A stretch of 64,000 nucleotides of DNA from Hawksworthiomyces lignivorus (Eukaryota; Ascomycota; Sordariomycetes; Ophiostomatales; Ophiostomataceae), in contig NTMA01000088.1 in assembly GCA_002917075.1 (NCBI GenBank), forward strand, positions 108,862 to 172,861, written 5' to 3'. Each line of letters begins with the position of its first letter. Position 1 is the stretch's first letter. Both the position numbers and the translations under genes were made by a program. The notes under the pieces were generated by a model that saw only the letters and a list, made by a program, of their open reading frames with translations, was not told the DNA's origin and did not search any database. Below, one piece after another: positions 12,901 through 24,935 of this stretch.

Positions 12901-14400
12901 TTATAAGCTTCCTCGTTCTTTCTTTGCTTCAACGAACAGGCAGATCAAATTTGTTTCCGTAGCTTAATCCGACCCTCCCTTGTGAATAAGCACGTCTCCC
13001 TCCAGTTGCTGCTGATGAAGAGCTCTGCGATAAGTAGGCAAAAAAGGCAGAGTAATAAAAATAATATCGTCGCTGAGAAAGTCACGGGCCGAAGAAAGGT
13101 CAGAGACGATGAAAATCTGTTTCTCCCTTCTAACGCAACATGTCGGAAAAGCCCACCAGCGTTCCCCTTCTCTGCTTCTGGTTTGGTTTGGAATCAGATT
13201 CTCTGCACTAAACGCCTAGAGGGTCTAATGACATGGCGAGATGGCTCCCCGGAAAAGCACTAAACTAGCTTGTATTTGTGCGAGGAAATCGAGGCCCATC
13301 CTATGTCATGCGTATGTATGTGTATATCTCACATTCAGCGAATATGCATAGGAAACCGGTTCCGTCTTGGAAAGTCTTCGGATATGCATATTATTTCGCT
13401 CGGTATCTTGTGCCGTCTGTTTTCAGAGCGGATGACTCTGGACTTCTCTCACAGACACGGAGATGAGCTGGGCATGAGACAGAAAGGTATATGATAATGA
13501 GCATTCCGATTTGATATGGCTCTGGGAGCCGGATCTTGCGCCATCCTGCATCGGAATTCCTCGGTTTATAATTGCAAGCATATTTTCGGCGGCGGGCTAA
13601 AATCCGCGTCGATGATATGAACGAGACATAGGTATTACCATCAATTTTTTGACATTTACTTGGAGTACCTCATGTTTATAAAACATGAGAGACTCATAGG
13701 GTATCTTACGTAGTCTTATGCGGCGTAGATCTAGGAGCGCCTTTATCTAATTGACCCAATGGCTAACATGCACATATTATACATCGCGTAAGTACGGAGT
13801 ACATACACGTACACGCACGCATTACCTTCAACAGAAGCTCACATGGCCTAGACCCAATGCGGCATCTTTCGAAGAAGATGAGGATCTGGACTGGCTGGGG
13901 CCAATGACAACTGCTACATAGTAAAGTAAAATATTGTCGGCCTTTTGCAATTTACGTACGAGTATTACTCTGTACTCTGGACCAGTATGTCACAGACAGC
14001 AGAGGGGAAAAGCTGAAGCTGCACCACGGCGCCCAAGCGCTGGGTACCAAAATATGGTCCCAGTCTTACCATTGTCTGGGTGTATCTTATCTGCAAGTTC
14101 TTTTGTATATTTTGGTGCCCTGCTTTGGTGCGAACTAGAAAAAAGTCCAAAGTACCGCATGGACGATTCGCCCCAAACTATTCATGAGTCTGGCCCACTC
14201 GAAAGGCTTGATCCCTTGCTATTTGCTGTTATTGATAATAATTTTTAAGCTCAGATATATGCTAATTTTGCGAGATCATGTGCCTCCGCGAGGAGGCCCT
14301 GTTTTCTCCTTGCCTTTTCTTTCTGGCTCTCAATTTAAATAGATTCCGAAAAAAAATAGAACAAAAAATCTAGGGCTCCTCCCCCTTAATTGCTAGTAGC
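6935..14400. other. Gene-free stretch
   Basis: About 7.5 kb contain only short open frames (up to about 113 codons) with no recognisable family, no consistent codon bias and frequent stops. The stretch has mixed AT-rich sequence, several copies of the TACGGAGTA word (11466, 12544, 13793) and no visible long repeats or tRNA. A non-coding RNA or a fast-evolving spliced gene could be missed by eye. Confidence 0.5.
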
Positions 14401-15771
14401 TCCGGAGAGTGGCGGTTCTTCCTTCTTAATTTTTTTTTCTTCTCTTTGCCTCTGGTTCCTTTCTTCCCGCTTGCCTCGTGGTGTAGTTGCCTCCCTTGCC
14501 TATCATTGTCCTGCTACCTTCCTTTGTCTCTTCAATTATTTCGCCTTCCTTTTCCTCCAATCATATTTTGTAGCTTCTCAACATTTCGTTCTCGACCGGC
14601 AAATCGTTTTCGCCCTATAATGTTCAGAGGTCACACACCGTGCTATCCAGCCAATCAACGACACCTGCTGCACTTTGTTGCAAAACCGGGGCGAAAAAGG
14701 AAAAGGCGCTGTTTGGGGAGAAACCGTACTTGTACTTCTACGTAGCGCGTGAGTACTTGCTCTACATACCCGTTTGTCTCTCAGGTCACCTGCAGGCTGT
14801 TGGTAAGTCCCGACGCATCTCGCTTTCCACGCACCGTTCTGCACTATGGAGTTAGTCGTACTGGTTTTTTCTCCACCCCTCCTAAACTCCCCACAAAAAC
14901 TTCCCTTCTTTTCCTTCACCCAGCACTCAGTACACAGTTCACCCCTCCTCCCGACAGACCTTCAAACGAAGCCACACTCATGCAGCGAGACCATTTTCAA
15001 AGCGTCTGCGTCTTTCAAAGTCTACTTTGCCCTTCTCTCATGGCGGGCTGTCAAGCTGGCCAGAATCCCTTTCTCCGCGCATCTGTGGGTTTTTGATCTT
15101 AGACAAAGCGTCCATCCTCATACCTTTCTCCTTATCGTTTCCCAAGTCCCAACTTGTTCTCTTCTTTCATTCATCCAAGTCCGTTTTCGCACTGGTATTT
15201 TGAGGCGTTTTGCTCATCTAAGTTTAAACGCCATCCTCCTCGCGAATGCACCTCTGCACTCCGGTTCCCGATTAGTCCTTTTTTTTTTTTTTAATTCTTC
15301 GGAGTACTCGCTCGTTCGTTCTGAGTCCAAAATCTCTTGCATGCAAAGGTACGACTTGCGTTCACCCTGGTCACCGAGCTAGGCCATCTTTTTTCCCCAA
15401 TCGCGGTTCCCCTCGTCTGCCCCAATACCACGCACTTTGCAGATACATGTACGAGTGCATACACACTGCCATTCGCTCCTTTCCCGGCTAGAACTTTCAC
15501 GAGACACGACAGCGCAGGGGTCCCTGGGCGGAACTCAATTGTGGGTTTAGCACAGTTCTTCGCTTTCGTTCTGGGACTTCTTAAGTCCCAAGCGTGTCTT
15601 TCATTCCAGCGAGACATGCCAAAATTCAATCGAGGTTCATAATCCTACACTCACCCACCCGCACTCCAATATTTCCCACACGCCCTCCGCTCGCTCCCAC
15701 ACCCTCCTCTCACCTGTGTCCGATGAGCCGGTACATTCATCCGTTTTTCTCGAACTCACCCTCCCTTTCTC

Positions 15772-15823
<52 letters not shown>

Positions 15824-16715
15824 AAGAGTGAATAAACGAAAACCCCAAGGCGGCCACCGCCCTTTACCTCTCTTCACACTTTGAACCATAGGCCCTCCTT
15901 TACCTGCTTCCTTTGTTTTCTGATTCTCATTTTCCTGGCTATATCCTACTTGACTGCTTGACATCGCATCTCCTTAACATTATCGCTGCATATCTAGATC
16001 CTTTTTTTTCTTTTGCGTCCTTCTTCTTTTCCAAGAGATTGCCGCACCGTTCACATCTTACAGCACCACGTCCCTATTGCTCTGTCGCTGCCCTCGGCTC
16101 TCTCAATATCTTAAATTTCTTCGCCATCGATATCTATGCCACAGCGTCGACATATACAGACCAGACTCTTCTAATCTCTAGCTCCGCCTTCTTTATTTCG
16201 AATACGCGATTTTGTATTCGTCTGCCACTCGCTTTGATCAAAGCCGATATCTCTTGACGGCTACTTAATACCCCTTATTGTCGCCTTCAACACTTACTGT
16301 TTGCGCGTGTCCCGCTGCCGATGTTCTACTCCTCGGGTTGGCTGGCCACTTCCATCGTGTTATTAACTTAAAGAAGTTTGTGGAGGGAAAGGATCGGAAG
16401 AGCCAGATTGAATGAAAGTACGGAGGGCACGGAAAAGCGCGGCCCTTCTCTCCGGTTTTTGATCACATTTACGTGTCGTGGCTAGGGGCATTCCCGTCTT
16501 GCTGCATGTGATTCAGTGTATTCAGAGGGCATAGCGGTCTAACTCCACCCTTCATTTCGACATCACTGATTTCCCTCATCAAATTCTGCGACACCTACAA
16601 CCATCGTGCCTATGACGGAGAACCGAAAATCATTGTCTCGTTGGAGTTGAACTGTGGGAGGTATCCGGCACCTCAATAGAGACGGACGGCTTGCCTCCGG
16701 CGGCTTTCCTCTAAA
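14401..16715 (+). promoter_or_regulatory. Pyrimidine-rich promoter/leader of the REG1-like gene
   Basis: From about 14400 the + strand becomes strongly C/T-rich (long TTTC, CCTCC and TCTC stretches), like the promoters and 5' leaders of highly regulated fungal genes. It holds a (CA)n tract, poly-T runs and many upstream ATGs before the REG1 start at 16716. The transcription start cannot be seen, so how much is leader and how much promoter is inferred. Confidence 0.4.
15773..15819. repeat. (AC)n microsatellite
   Basis: An uninterrupted dinucleotide run of about 23 units lies in the leader/promoter of the REG1-like gene. It is likely length-polymorphic. Confidence 0.97.
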
Positions 16716-18855
16716 ATGGCCGTGGTTATCACATCTGATGAGTCAACACACTTTGCACCGGGCTTACGGCGCTCACATTCTCAGCCCAAATTTTCTCCAA
16801 AACAGAAAGGCTTTCGCCAGTCTGCATCTGCTTCTAGAATAAGCGATATCTACCAGCAGCAGCAGTCGCATCAGCAACCACCATCGTCATCACCACAACA
16901 GCAGGATTCGCAACTATACCGGCAGATTCCTGTATTTTCCGATTCCTCGGCTTCCTCTACTGCCTCATCCCCTCGTACTGGTCCTGCCCCTGATTTAGCT
17001 ATCGCGTCATCGCCTGCGAAGCTCGTTGTGCCGAGCTTGCATCTGCCGCAGCGCCTGGACCGTCCAGGCTATGGCTCTTCTCCTAGCGGCACCGACGATG
17101 GAACCGACGCCGAGGTGGCTATCGACTACCCGCATTATGATGGTGTAGCTTACTTTAACCCTGCGAAAGACTATGACGCTCCGCCTAGTCCACGCGGTGT
17201 GGGCGATTCTTATGCTGCCTCACCAAATGACAACAATACTTTGTCATCTACTGGCCCATCAAGAACGAACTCTGACTTTGACTTATTCGAGCACGCTGCT
17301 GAAGACGATACAGCTATCCGTGCACTTCCCTCGCGGCATGTCGACTATCTGTCTCATAATTGGAAAGAGGAGGACATATGGGAGTCTTGGAAGTATATTG
17401 TTTCGCGAAGAGGAGATTATACCAACTCGGCGCGGCTCGAAAATGCTTCTTGGAGAACTTGGATGAAATCGAAAAATAAGCTAAAGACCGTTTCCCCTGA
17501 AACTTTGAATTGGTGAGCAGTGCACTATGTTCTTTTAATCTCGTCCTGGTTTATGCCGTCTAACACACAACAGGCTCAAGGACTGCGATGTCACATGGCT
17601 ATATGGTCCCTTACAGACAGGCAACGGCAGTCTAATACCAGGCCAAACAGCAGATAGCGTGGAGTTGACCAAATCCAACTCTTTCCTTGCCAGCAACAAG
17701 AAGCCTATTCTCAAGAAGCGGAGCATGTCTGAGATAATGTTGCAAAGATCGCTGTCGGCTTCTTCGTTAGTAAAACAAGCAGCCGCTGCTGTGCAGGCGC
17801 AACAGAAGGACTCAGGTGCGAGGAGAATGTCACGCCCTCGATTAGAACGCGCTACCACCGACTATGTGACCTTCCCTTTTTCTTCGCGGCATTATAGTAC
17901 TGGCCCCTCCAGTATGCTACAATCGACCTCTTCGTCCGGCATTGTATCACCGTCATCCGAGCGTAAGCATATTCACTTTAATGAGCAGGTTGAGCAATGT
18001 ATTGCTGTTGAACTTAAAGGAGACGAAGAGGAGGAGGACGAGGAGGAAGATGCCGCTGCTAGGTACAACTATGGTAGCGATTCGGATGATGGTGCCATTA
18101 TGATGAAGCGGACGGCATCAAAGCGTCGGATCCAACCTCGTCGTCGACATAGTTATATGAACCACGCCGAAAGCAAGACGATTGCCATGCTACCATCGAC
18201 CACCCTGAAGTACCGAGACGATGTGCCTGATCTTTCTGATTTAGGATCCGCGGGATCCGCGGGATCCGCTATGAAGCATAGCTATCGTAGTCCGGTCTTG
18301 TCACCATCCTCTTCCCAAGAAACTCTTCGCCCTGCCAAGCCATCAGGAAGAATGTTTTTTGGCGATGATGATGATGACGAAGACGACGAAGACGACGAAG
18401 ACGAAAACAGCGAGAAAGACAATGATGTTGACGATACTGCAATTCCCCGCAAGCAGAAGGGCCTCTACAGCGATGGCGACGATAATGAAGATGACGAAGA
18501 CGCAGATAGCGATAGTGAAGACGACGGCATTGGAATGTCAATGAGTGGCTCCAGAAGACGAGCTGGTGGGCTAGTATCATCAGCACCAGCATCTAGGACT
18601 GCACACTCAGAGGACAGTCCGTCATCTTCGCAGTCCATATTTGCTGGCGGTGGATTAAAACGAACCACGTCAACCAACAGCCTTTCCGCAGAACCAACCG
18701 GTATGCGCCGAACAGCCTCGGGTATGTTCATGCCCTACGACGAAGGTGAGCCAACCGGTGGCGGAAATGGAGGGCTGGTTGGTCGGGTCATCGATACGGT
18801 CAACACAGCCCGCGACATTATCCATGTAATTTGGAATGTTGGTTGGAGGAAATGA
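16716..18855 (+). CDS. REG1: Reg1-like regulatory subunit of protein phosphatase 1
   Basis: Reg1 proteins bring PP1 (Glc7) to Snf1/AMPK and other targets in glucose repression. Exons are 16716-17512 and 17574-18855 (about 692 aa), joined inside a Trp codon by a 61-nt intron with a CTAAC branch. The N-terminus is Ser/Gln-rich with a short polyQ. The conserved fungal domain (DUF1752 / AREA-like TF domain) starts near residue 200 with RHVDYLSHNWKEEDIW and contains RLENASWRTWMKSKNKLKTV, crossing the splice site into LKDCDVTWLYGPL. A second conserved block is KKPILKKRSMSEIMLQRSLS. KHIHF (about 397-401) followed by NEQVEQCIAV matches the RVxF-type PP1-docking site of Reg1. Long acidic tracts and a GSA tandem repeat follow, and the C-terminus RVIDTVNTARDIIHVIWNVG is the usual family end. 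The start has a good context (AAAATGGC). It is convergent with the RNB nuclease gene. Confidence 0.9.
18244..18269 (+). repeat. In-frame 9-bp tandem repeat in REG1-like gene
   Basis: Three copies of a 9-bp unit built on GGATCCGCG encode GSAGSAGSA. The copies are identical at nucleotide level, which suggests recent expansion or slippage. Confidence 0.85.
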
Positions 18856-19982
18856 GACTTATCATTCTACTCTTGTGTGTGTTATTTGCTGCCTTTGGGC
18901 TTTGCTGATTGTTCTTTTTTGATGAATAGGAGGAAGTTCTAGGCTGTTGTCATCTATCCAACGTCATCATCGAGCCAAGTGATGGTCTCGCTACGTTTTC
19001 TTCTGGGAGAGATTCGTTTGTGTATCTTTAAATTTCGTCTCTTGTGTGTACGCTGAAACGCTTAAACAGCGTCAACAAAACACCCGAGAAAAAACGGAGT
19101 TGAAAAGAGGGGGAAAGACCGAGACGATCTACTGTCAACAGCCCTTCAGTCGAAGCCAATACGACGAAGCAGCAACTTTCAGCTTCTTTTCAGAAAGCTC
19201 TTGGATTTCTAATTCGCGACTTCTTACCCGCGATGTCCGAGGGCGATCAATCTATTTCCTTTTTTGCCATTACAAGGTGCGGCTTACGAATCGATGCTCC
19301 CACCTTATAATAAACAGCATTTGCGAACGGCGTTATCATTTGGAAAAGAAAGTCAGCATACACTAGGAATTAAGTGGGTAAAGGTGTAGAAGGAGGGACG
19401 AGATATGGGGAAAGGCTTTTTTTTTTGACGGGCAGCACGCGCAGCACAGAAGCATATTGCAGAGTAAGTTTTTTTTACTTAGTTCGAGTAGGACGGGTCG
19501 GTATGAGATGCCAAGTCTGCAGAATTCTGAAGCTGTATTCGTTCTTTATCTTTTTTAAGGGGGGCATCTTGGATTGGAACGTGGGATTTTTGTATGCCAG
19601 AGAATGGATGGACACTCTACTCCATGTGCTGGAACGGCGGGTTTTCTCTGGGCAACAACAGCTAAACGCAAACATTATTCGGAGTTTCTTGTCATGAGCA
19701 GGCAATCAAATGACATGGACGTGGGGAGCCGGTTTAAATAAAACGAAGCTTGCGTTGGACTTCTAGCGTTACCAGGCGGGTCAACTTGGAAAATTTTGAA
19801 GTTTTGAAATATACGTTGTATTTTCTCTTTGGAGATTGAAAGCTTATGTTCATTTTGAACTGATGAGACAAAAGCCGAGCTGCAAATTACTATGTGAATG
19901 CTGTTTAAAAAAGGCGGTATATGTGAAATATAATACAAAATGATTCTATAGCATGGGACGTTTTCATGTTGATCATTTCTAC
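18856..19982. other. Convergent 3' spacer between REG1-like and RNB nuclease genes
   Basis: The 1.1 kb should contain the two 3' UTRs. I see only short open frames, poly-T runs (19420-19427, 19470-19476) and no RNA gene or repeat. Confidence 0.5.
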
Positions 19983-22900
19983 CTACAGACGATTTCCCAG
20001 CCGCCGCACTAGCACCTGATTCCCGTGTACGTCCACATGTTCCAGCGCCACAGGGTAAACATGCCCAGGCCGTACATCATCTAGGTGAAGATACTGCATA
20101 GCAACCCCTTCATCAGAAGAGAACTGCTGGGAGCCTGCATTGTTCAAACCAGCCACCTCCATCAAGGCCGACCGATCGAACCAATTCAACCGACCTATGA
20201 TTACGCCACGGCGCGTATTGACCCTGGTGACCGTGAAGCGGAGATTGGAAAACGGCGATGCAGAAGGAGCGGAGGAGATATCACCGACGTTGCGGGTATT
20301 AGAACTTGTCCGGCTATTCTTCGTCTGATCTCCCATCCAGCCACGTACCAGCGCCTGTAGCATCCACTGGTCACGACCGACTCGGTTATCGAGGGCTCGC
20401 AGGGCCCGCTCCCTAACCCGTAGGAGAGGCAGCACCTCTTTCTCCATCTTGCACCTGGTGAAGGGAACCCCCCTAATAGGTGAGGAGGAAGGCTGAGACG
20501 GAGACGAAGATGGTGATAAAGTACTGTAGGATGACGCACTACTCGTCTCGTCTGATGCCGCTTGCATCTCCTCGTGCAGAGCACCCTCGATCTGCCAGTG
20601 TACGACTAGGTCTGCGTATCGCCGCAGCGGGCTTGTCGCTTTGGTGTACCGGGCCACGCCCATGGTGACATATGGCACTGAGACGGCCGTAATGTCGTCG
20701 GCACCTAGCAGCCTCCGGAATTCGCGCATGGCCGCCTCAGGCGGTCGCTCACCGCGGATCAAGGATGGATAGACCTGCTCACGCGCCAGGACGCGCAGCC
20801 GGTGGAGATGGGGTACCGCATCAGGCTGGCCACGGAAGGGTACGGCGATGCCGCGGCTGTGGCACCAATCGGCAGCGACTTCACCAGCCAGGCGCATAGT
20901 ACTCTCGACTAGGCGACTACCGGCGGCGGAAGTGGGTGTTTCTGTTCTTGTGGTGGACGAATGATTTTCACCATTATCACCATGCTGGATGCAGATATAC
21001 GGGTCTCCAGCGCACTGCAAGAAAATGGAAGAATATTCATCTAGTGAAAAGGCATCATCCGCATCTTTTGACGACTTCGTGGATATAGCATCAATCACCG
21101 AAACAGAAGTGTTGGCCAGAGACACTTTGACAGAGGGTCTAGGCCAGTACAGCGGCATAGCACCGTTGGTAAGGCGGACTGCGCGTAGAGCTGTGGCCAG
21201 TGCTGCCAGCGTCTCGAGGTCGGCGCGCTGGTCAGAGGCAAGTTCGTCTGCTGTCGTCATGCGCCTCTTGGGTGGCGGTAGTGCTTGCTTGGACGAAGGT
21301 GCGGGTGATAAATTATTGATACCGTCGGACTCATTGGTCTCGCAGTTTGACTGGCAGGGCGCACCGACGGAAAAATATGCAGCAGAAGGTAGGTCAAGTG
21401 ATAATGGTTTGCTGTCGGGCATAGGGATGTTACAGTCACGCATTGCAGACTCTTCTGAGTCCGCAATAACTTTTGATACCTCTGTGGGTGTGATAAATAC
21501 CACCCGCCCCAAGCGGCCGGGCGTGATCTTGTGCTCTAGGACTGTACCTTTCCTATTCACTTTGGCACTGAAAGTCAAGCATGGTCGGTCGACGTCTAAT
21601 GAAAACCGCTCCCGCACCACATTGTCTGGGAACATCATGGAGATGTTGCCTGGTAAGTATGCCGTCTGCGGCAAGCGAGCTGCCTGTTCAGCTAACGGGC
21701 TGCCGGGTGGAATGCATGACGCTGGGTCGGCGACGTGGACGTGAATCCAGAAAGCGTCCGGGTCATCAGTGCAGCGTTCAAGTGAGATGCCGTCATCAAT
21801 GTCTGTAGCACCAGGAGCATCGATGCAGAAGACTGTGAGGTCAGCCCAGTCTTTGCGATGATTAGCGAAAAGGTCTTCTGAGAGAGGCGAGGGTGAAGAA
21901 GCATCAGCAAGCGAAGACGAAAGACGAGAGAGAGCTAGCTGGCGTTTGAACCCGCCCGCCCGCAGCGGCAGAACATCCGGTAAAGACATGCTATAGCGGG
22001 CAGGAATGTCCCATGGCGTCACCCATCCGACTTCTTGCAAGAAAGTCCAGCCAGTAGACATGTTTAAGTACTCGCAGTCGTCGTACCGTTTAATAGCACG
22101 CAAAATAGACGAACCAACCCAGTGTAAGCGTGATGCTGGCGAGAAGCGCTGAAAACTTGCCCATATGTGTATAAATTCGAGAATACGGACGTCAGATTCT
22201 GTCCAGTTCTCAATCGGCGGTGGATGATACTGTTGATCTAAGGCATTGGCTGACACGGGCAATAGCATACCATATGGTGACCAACTGCGGATCTTCCGGC
22301 TGCGGTCAATAGTCCTCCGGGCCTTAAGAATAAATGCGCCAAGTCGCGTCCGCTTCAGGGCAGGATCGTGCAGGTGACCTCCTAATAAGATGCGGTCCGG
22401 CTCCTCATAGAAGCTGCGCACCATCTGCTCGACACCCCGGATAATATCCATGTCCTGGGGAGAAGATATGGCAAACAAGCAAGAGCGGCTGCGGCTGTGG
22501 GGCTTCGTAGCGGTAAAAGTGCCTGCATCAGTTTCGCTGGCGCTGCTGACATTGGCCGACAGGGGCCGGAATGCGAGCTCGTCTGTCATAATAGCACGGT
22601 AAACGGCGTACATAGCCGCGGGTGTGAACTCGTCTTCTTTGGAATCTCCTACGTTGCTGCTGCCACCACCGCTTTTCTTGAAGTTGCGTATCGGAGGAGT
22701 ATGGCTGCGACCGCTGTGGTGGTTGTGGCGTGCCCCGTGGAGTTTATGGCCGCTGCGGCGCAAAAGGATGGCAGCGAGCTCGTCTAGTGCCATATACGGG
22801 CTATCACGAATAGAAGATAACGATAACGTTTGCTGTAGCACCTGAAATGCGTTGTCCAGCACGGCCGCATGTGAGATGTGGATGGCGGCTGACTGCTCCG

Positions 22901-23864
22901 CGAAGGCATTCATCTTATGAATGAGCCCAGAGCCAGCTTCGCGCGAGGGTCCCATCTTAAGGTCCTGTAGGGTATTTAGGATGTCGTCAAGAGCAATGGC
23001 GTCCATCTCTGGCTCGTCCTTTGCCGCCGTTGGAAGTGCGGCAATGACCGGCGCCAGTTCACTCGCAGTCGCAAAGTGCGTCACACCAAACAGGCTGCGT
23101 ACGCCCGAGCTGACGAACCACTTACCCGTGTTGGTGTAGAAGTGATCGACCCCGCGGAAGTTGCCCAGACAGATAGCGAGCAATTGCACACGCCAAGAGT
23201 CAGTGCTGATCTCGAGGAGGTCGCCGGCCTGGGGGCCGACTCCCCCATAGGGTCGGGCCGGAGACAAAACAGGCACATTGTCAGCATCTTGTCCGATGTC
23301 GCTATTCCAGGAGAGAGGATCGTCCGCATCAGGGTCGTCTCCGCCTGCACCACCACTCAATGCGTCCGTGCCGGTGTCGATCTCAACCAAGGAGCTGGAC
23401 TCGACGCGGGTCATCGCATTTTGAGTTGTGCCAACACGAGCATAGTCACGGGGAATATTACGAGAAGTTGCAGAGGGATTCGCAATTTCAAAATCGCGAA
23501 GCCTCTCACGTATAGGCCGGCGGGCTGCGCGATTCTCTTCGAAGTCGGTGTCGTCATAATAATCGATCTCCTCAGCCTTCGGTGTCTTAGGGCCATATTT
23601 GGTATTGTGATTCGCATCGTGAACAGAGGCAAATTGCTGACACAAAAAACCACAGTAGAGACATGTGAGAACAATGCCACATTGGCTTAATAGTAGACAC
23701 TTTAGCTACGAGCGTTTTCTACTTACCCTGGTCTGGTAATGCTGATAGATGCTTCTCCATGGTGGCGGAGGTCGCGATGTAGCTGTTCTACTCTGCCGGA
23801 AGTGGCGTATAAGGCAGGACCGGCAAATAGATGAGCGAATGTTGCCACAGGCGGGAGAAAGCAT
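19983..23864 (-). CDS. cyt-4: Mitochondrial RNase II family 3'-5' exoribonuclease (CYT-4/Dss1 type)
   Basis: The family degrades and processes mitochondrial RNA; yeast Dss1 is the nuclease of the mitochondrial degradosome and Neurospora CYT-4 affects mitochondrial RNA splicing and end processing. Exons are 23864-23727 and 23636-19983 (1263 aa), joined in phase 0 by a 90-nt intron with a GTAAGT donor. Exon 1 encodes an Arg-rich, acid-poor leader (MLSPACGNIRSSICRSCLIRHFRQ) typical of a mitochondrial targeting peptide. The RNB domain starts around residue 640, and its metal-binding aspartates are intact: CIDAPGATDIDDG gives D652, D658, D660 and D661. LPGNISMMFPDNVVRERFSL and later YTKATSPLRRYADLVVHWQIEGAL are RNB signatures, the latter with the RNA-facing Arg residues. 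The C-terminal part resembles an S1/OB-like segment (GVIIGRLNWFDRSALMEV). Assignment to the CYT-4/Dss1 branch rests on the leader, length and lack of a PIN domain (absent compared with Dis3). Confidence 0.9.
23637..23726 (-). other. Intron of the RNB nuclease gene
   Basis: This GT-AG intron separates the mitochondrial leader exon from the body. The long frame stays open upstream to a TTG inside the intron, but there is no ATG there, which supports the upstream leader exon as the true start. Confidence 0.85.
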
Positions 23865-24299
23865 TGTCCTGAAGAACGCCGTTGCAGCAACGCAATGGTT
23901 GCTAAGTGACGTGTGCAGTGAGAGTTGGTTAATTAGCACCACTTTCCGCCAGATTATTGTACTCGTATGAAAGCTCAAAATTTCTGCAAGGCTGAACTAG
24001 ACTGGGAGCTACCTACTATGGCTACCCCTAGCCATTGTGGCGCCTAGCGTTCTAATTGGCTTGTACAGGTTGCACATAGCGGTTGAGACAATTCTGTGGC
24101 GCATACAACCAATCACGTAAAGACCGGCGAAATGACGGCTAGTGGTTGCTTCCTGGGCGATGCAGCGACGCGAATGTCGCGTCTTACACGAGTTCGACAA
24201 GCTGCGCAGTCTTGTTCGACTCCAATATCACTTACCGCATTCCTGCGGGTTTCCCTACCCAGTTGCATTATTCTCCGGTACGCATTCAATACGGAAGCT
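23865..24299. promoter_or_regulatory. Divergent promoter between RNB nuclease and helix-turn-helix gene
   Basis: These 435 bp separate two start codons pointing outward. The frame of the + gene stays open upstream to 24096 with earlier ATGs (24096, 24132), so its leader could be coding; the resemblance to known domains begins only after 24300. Confidence 0.45.
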
Positions 24300-24935
24300 A
24301 TGGGCACCAAACACCTTACAGAGGCAGATCGCTTCCGGGCGCGCACGCTCTTCTTCGATGCGGGACTCCCTAAGGCGCGTATTTGCCAGATCACAGGCTT
24401 CAGTCTCAACCAGGTCAAACTAGCTATCCGAGAGAAGACGCCCAAGGCACGATCAGGTCGGCCTCCAAGGCGGAGGCCTATGAGCGGAGGAGTTGCGCAA
24501 GGGCAAGCCGCAGGAACAGAGACAGTACGAGCTCTAGGGCAAGGTTGCGGACTGGCAACGGCAGAACAAGACGAGAGCCCACCAACGGTTGTAGCAGGGC
24601 CATTTACTTCAGATACTGCCCTCCCGCCGCCCAGGCGCAAGTGGGAGTTGACTTTCACATCTTCTGCTTACTTCCCACCATGGCCTCCGTTAATGGACCC
24701 GGCGAGTCCTGCGACGCGCACATCCTCGCCGCCAACAGCTCCGTCAGGTGATCCATCTGGGACTGCCTCAGCCTCTTCCTCAGCTAATGGCGGCCGAAGT
24801 GGCGATACATTTTACTCGTCCTCTTCATCCACATCGCCCTACTCACCTGTGTCTTCTACCTCTCCCAGCGACGGTCCATCCGCTGCAGGAGGCTTCTCCC
24901 TTCCATCTATTCTTGAAACATCGACAAGGTCATGA
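24300..24935 (+). CDS. Small helix-turn-helix (homeodomain-like) protein
   Basis: The frame gives 211 aa from the ATG at 24300; in-frame ATGs upstream would lengthen it to 279 aa. Residues 5-50 (LTEADRFRARTLFFDAGL, then ARICQITGFSLNQVKLAIR) have the spacing of the helix-turn-helix found in transposase-derived and homeodomain-like fungal proteins, where a TGY/TGF turn precedes the recognition helix and an SGRPP AT-hook-like tail follows (here ARSGRPPRRRP). The rest is Ser/Thr/Pro-rich and disordered. No catalytic DDE domain is present, so a DNA-binding protein derived from a transposon helix-turn-helix is a reasonable inference, but function is unknown. The gene diverges from the mitochondrial nuclease. 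Single-exon structure is assumed; a spliced extension at either end cannot be excluded. Confidence 0.6.
   Translation: MGTKHLTEADRFRARTLFFDAGLPKARICQITGFSLNQVKLAIREKTPKARSGRPPRRRPMSGGVAQGQAAGTETVRALGQGCGLATAEQDESPPTVVAGPFTSDTALPPPRRKWELTFTSSAYFPPWPPLMDPASPATRTSSPPTAPSGDPSGTASASSSANGGRSGDTFYSSSSSTSPYSPVSSTSPSDGPSAAGGFSLPSILETSTRS

Noticed and set aside
13850..13920. Acidic coding-like tail FEEDEDLDWLGP ending at a stop
   Set aside because: The frame upstream consists of repeated CA/TA-rich sequence with no start or splice support, so it is most likely chance.
15594..15884. 96-codon frame through the CA repeat
   Set aside because: Its length comes from the microsatellite reading as Thr-His; no family resemblance.
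20989..21744. 251-codon + strand frame opposite the RNB nuclease
   Set aside because: Antisense shadow of the catalytic domain region.
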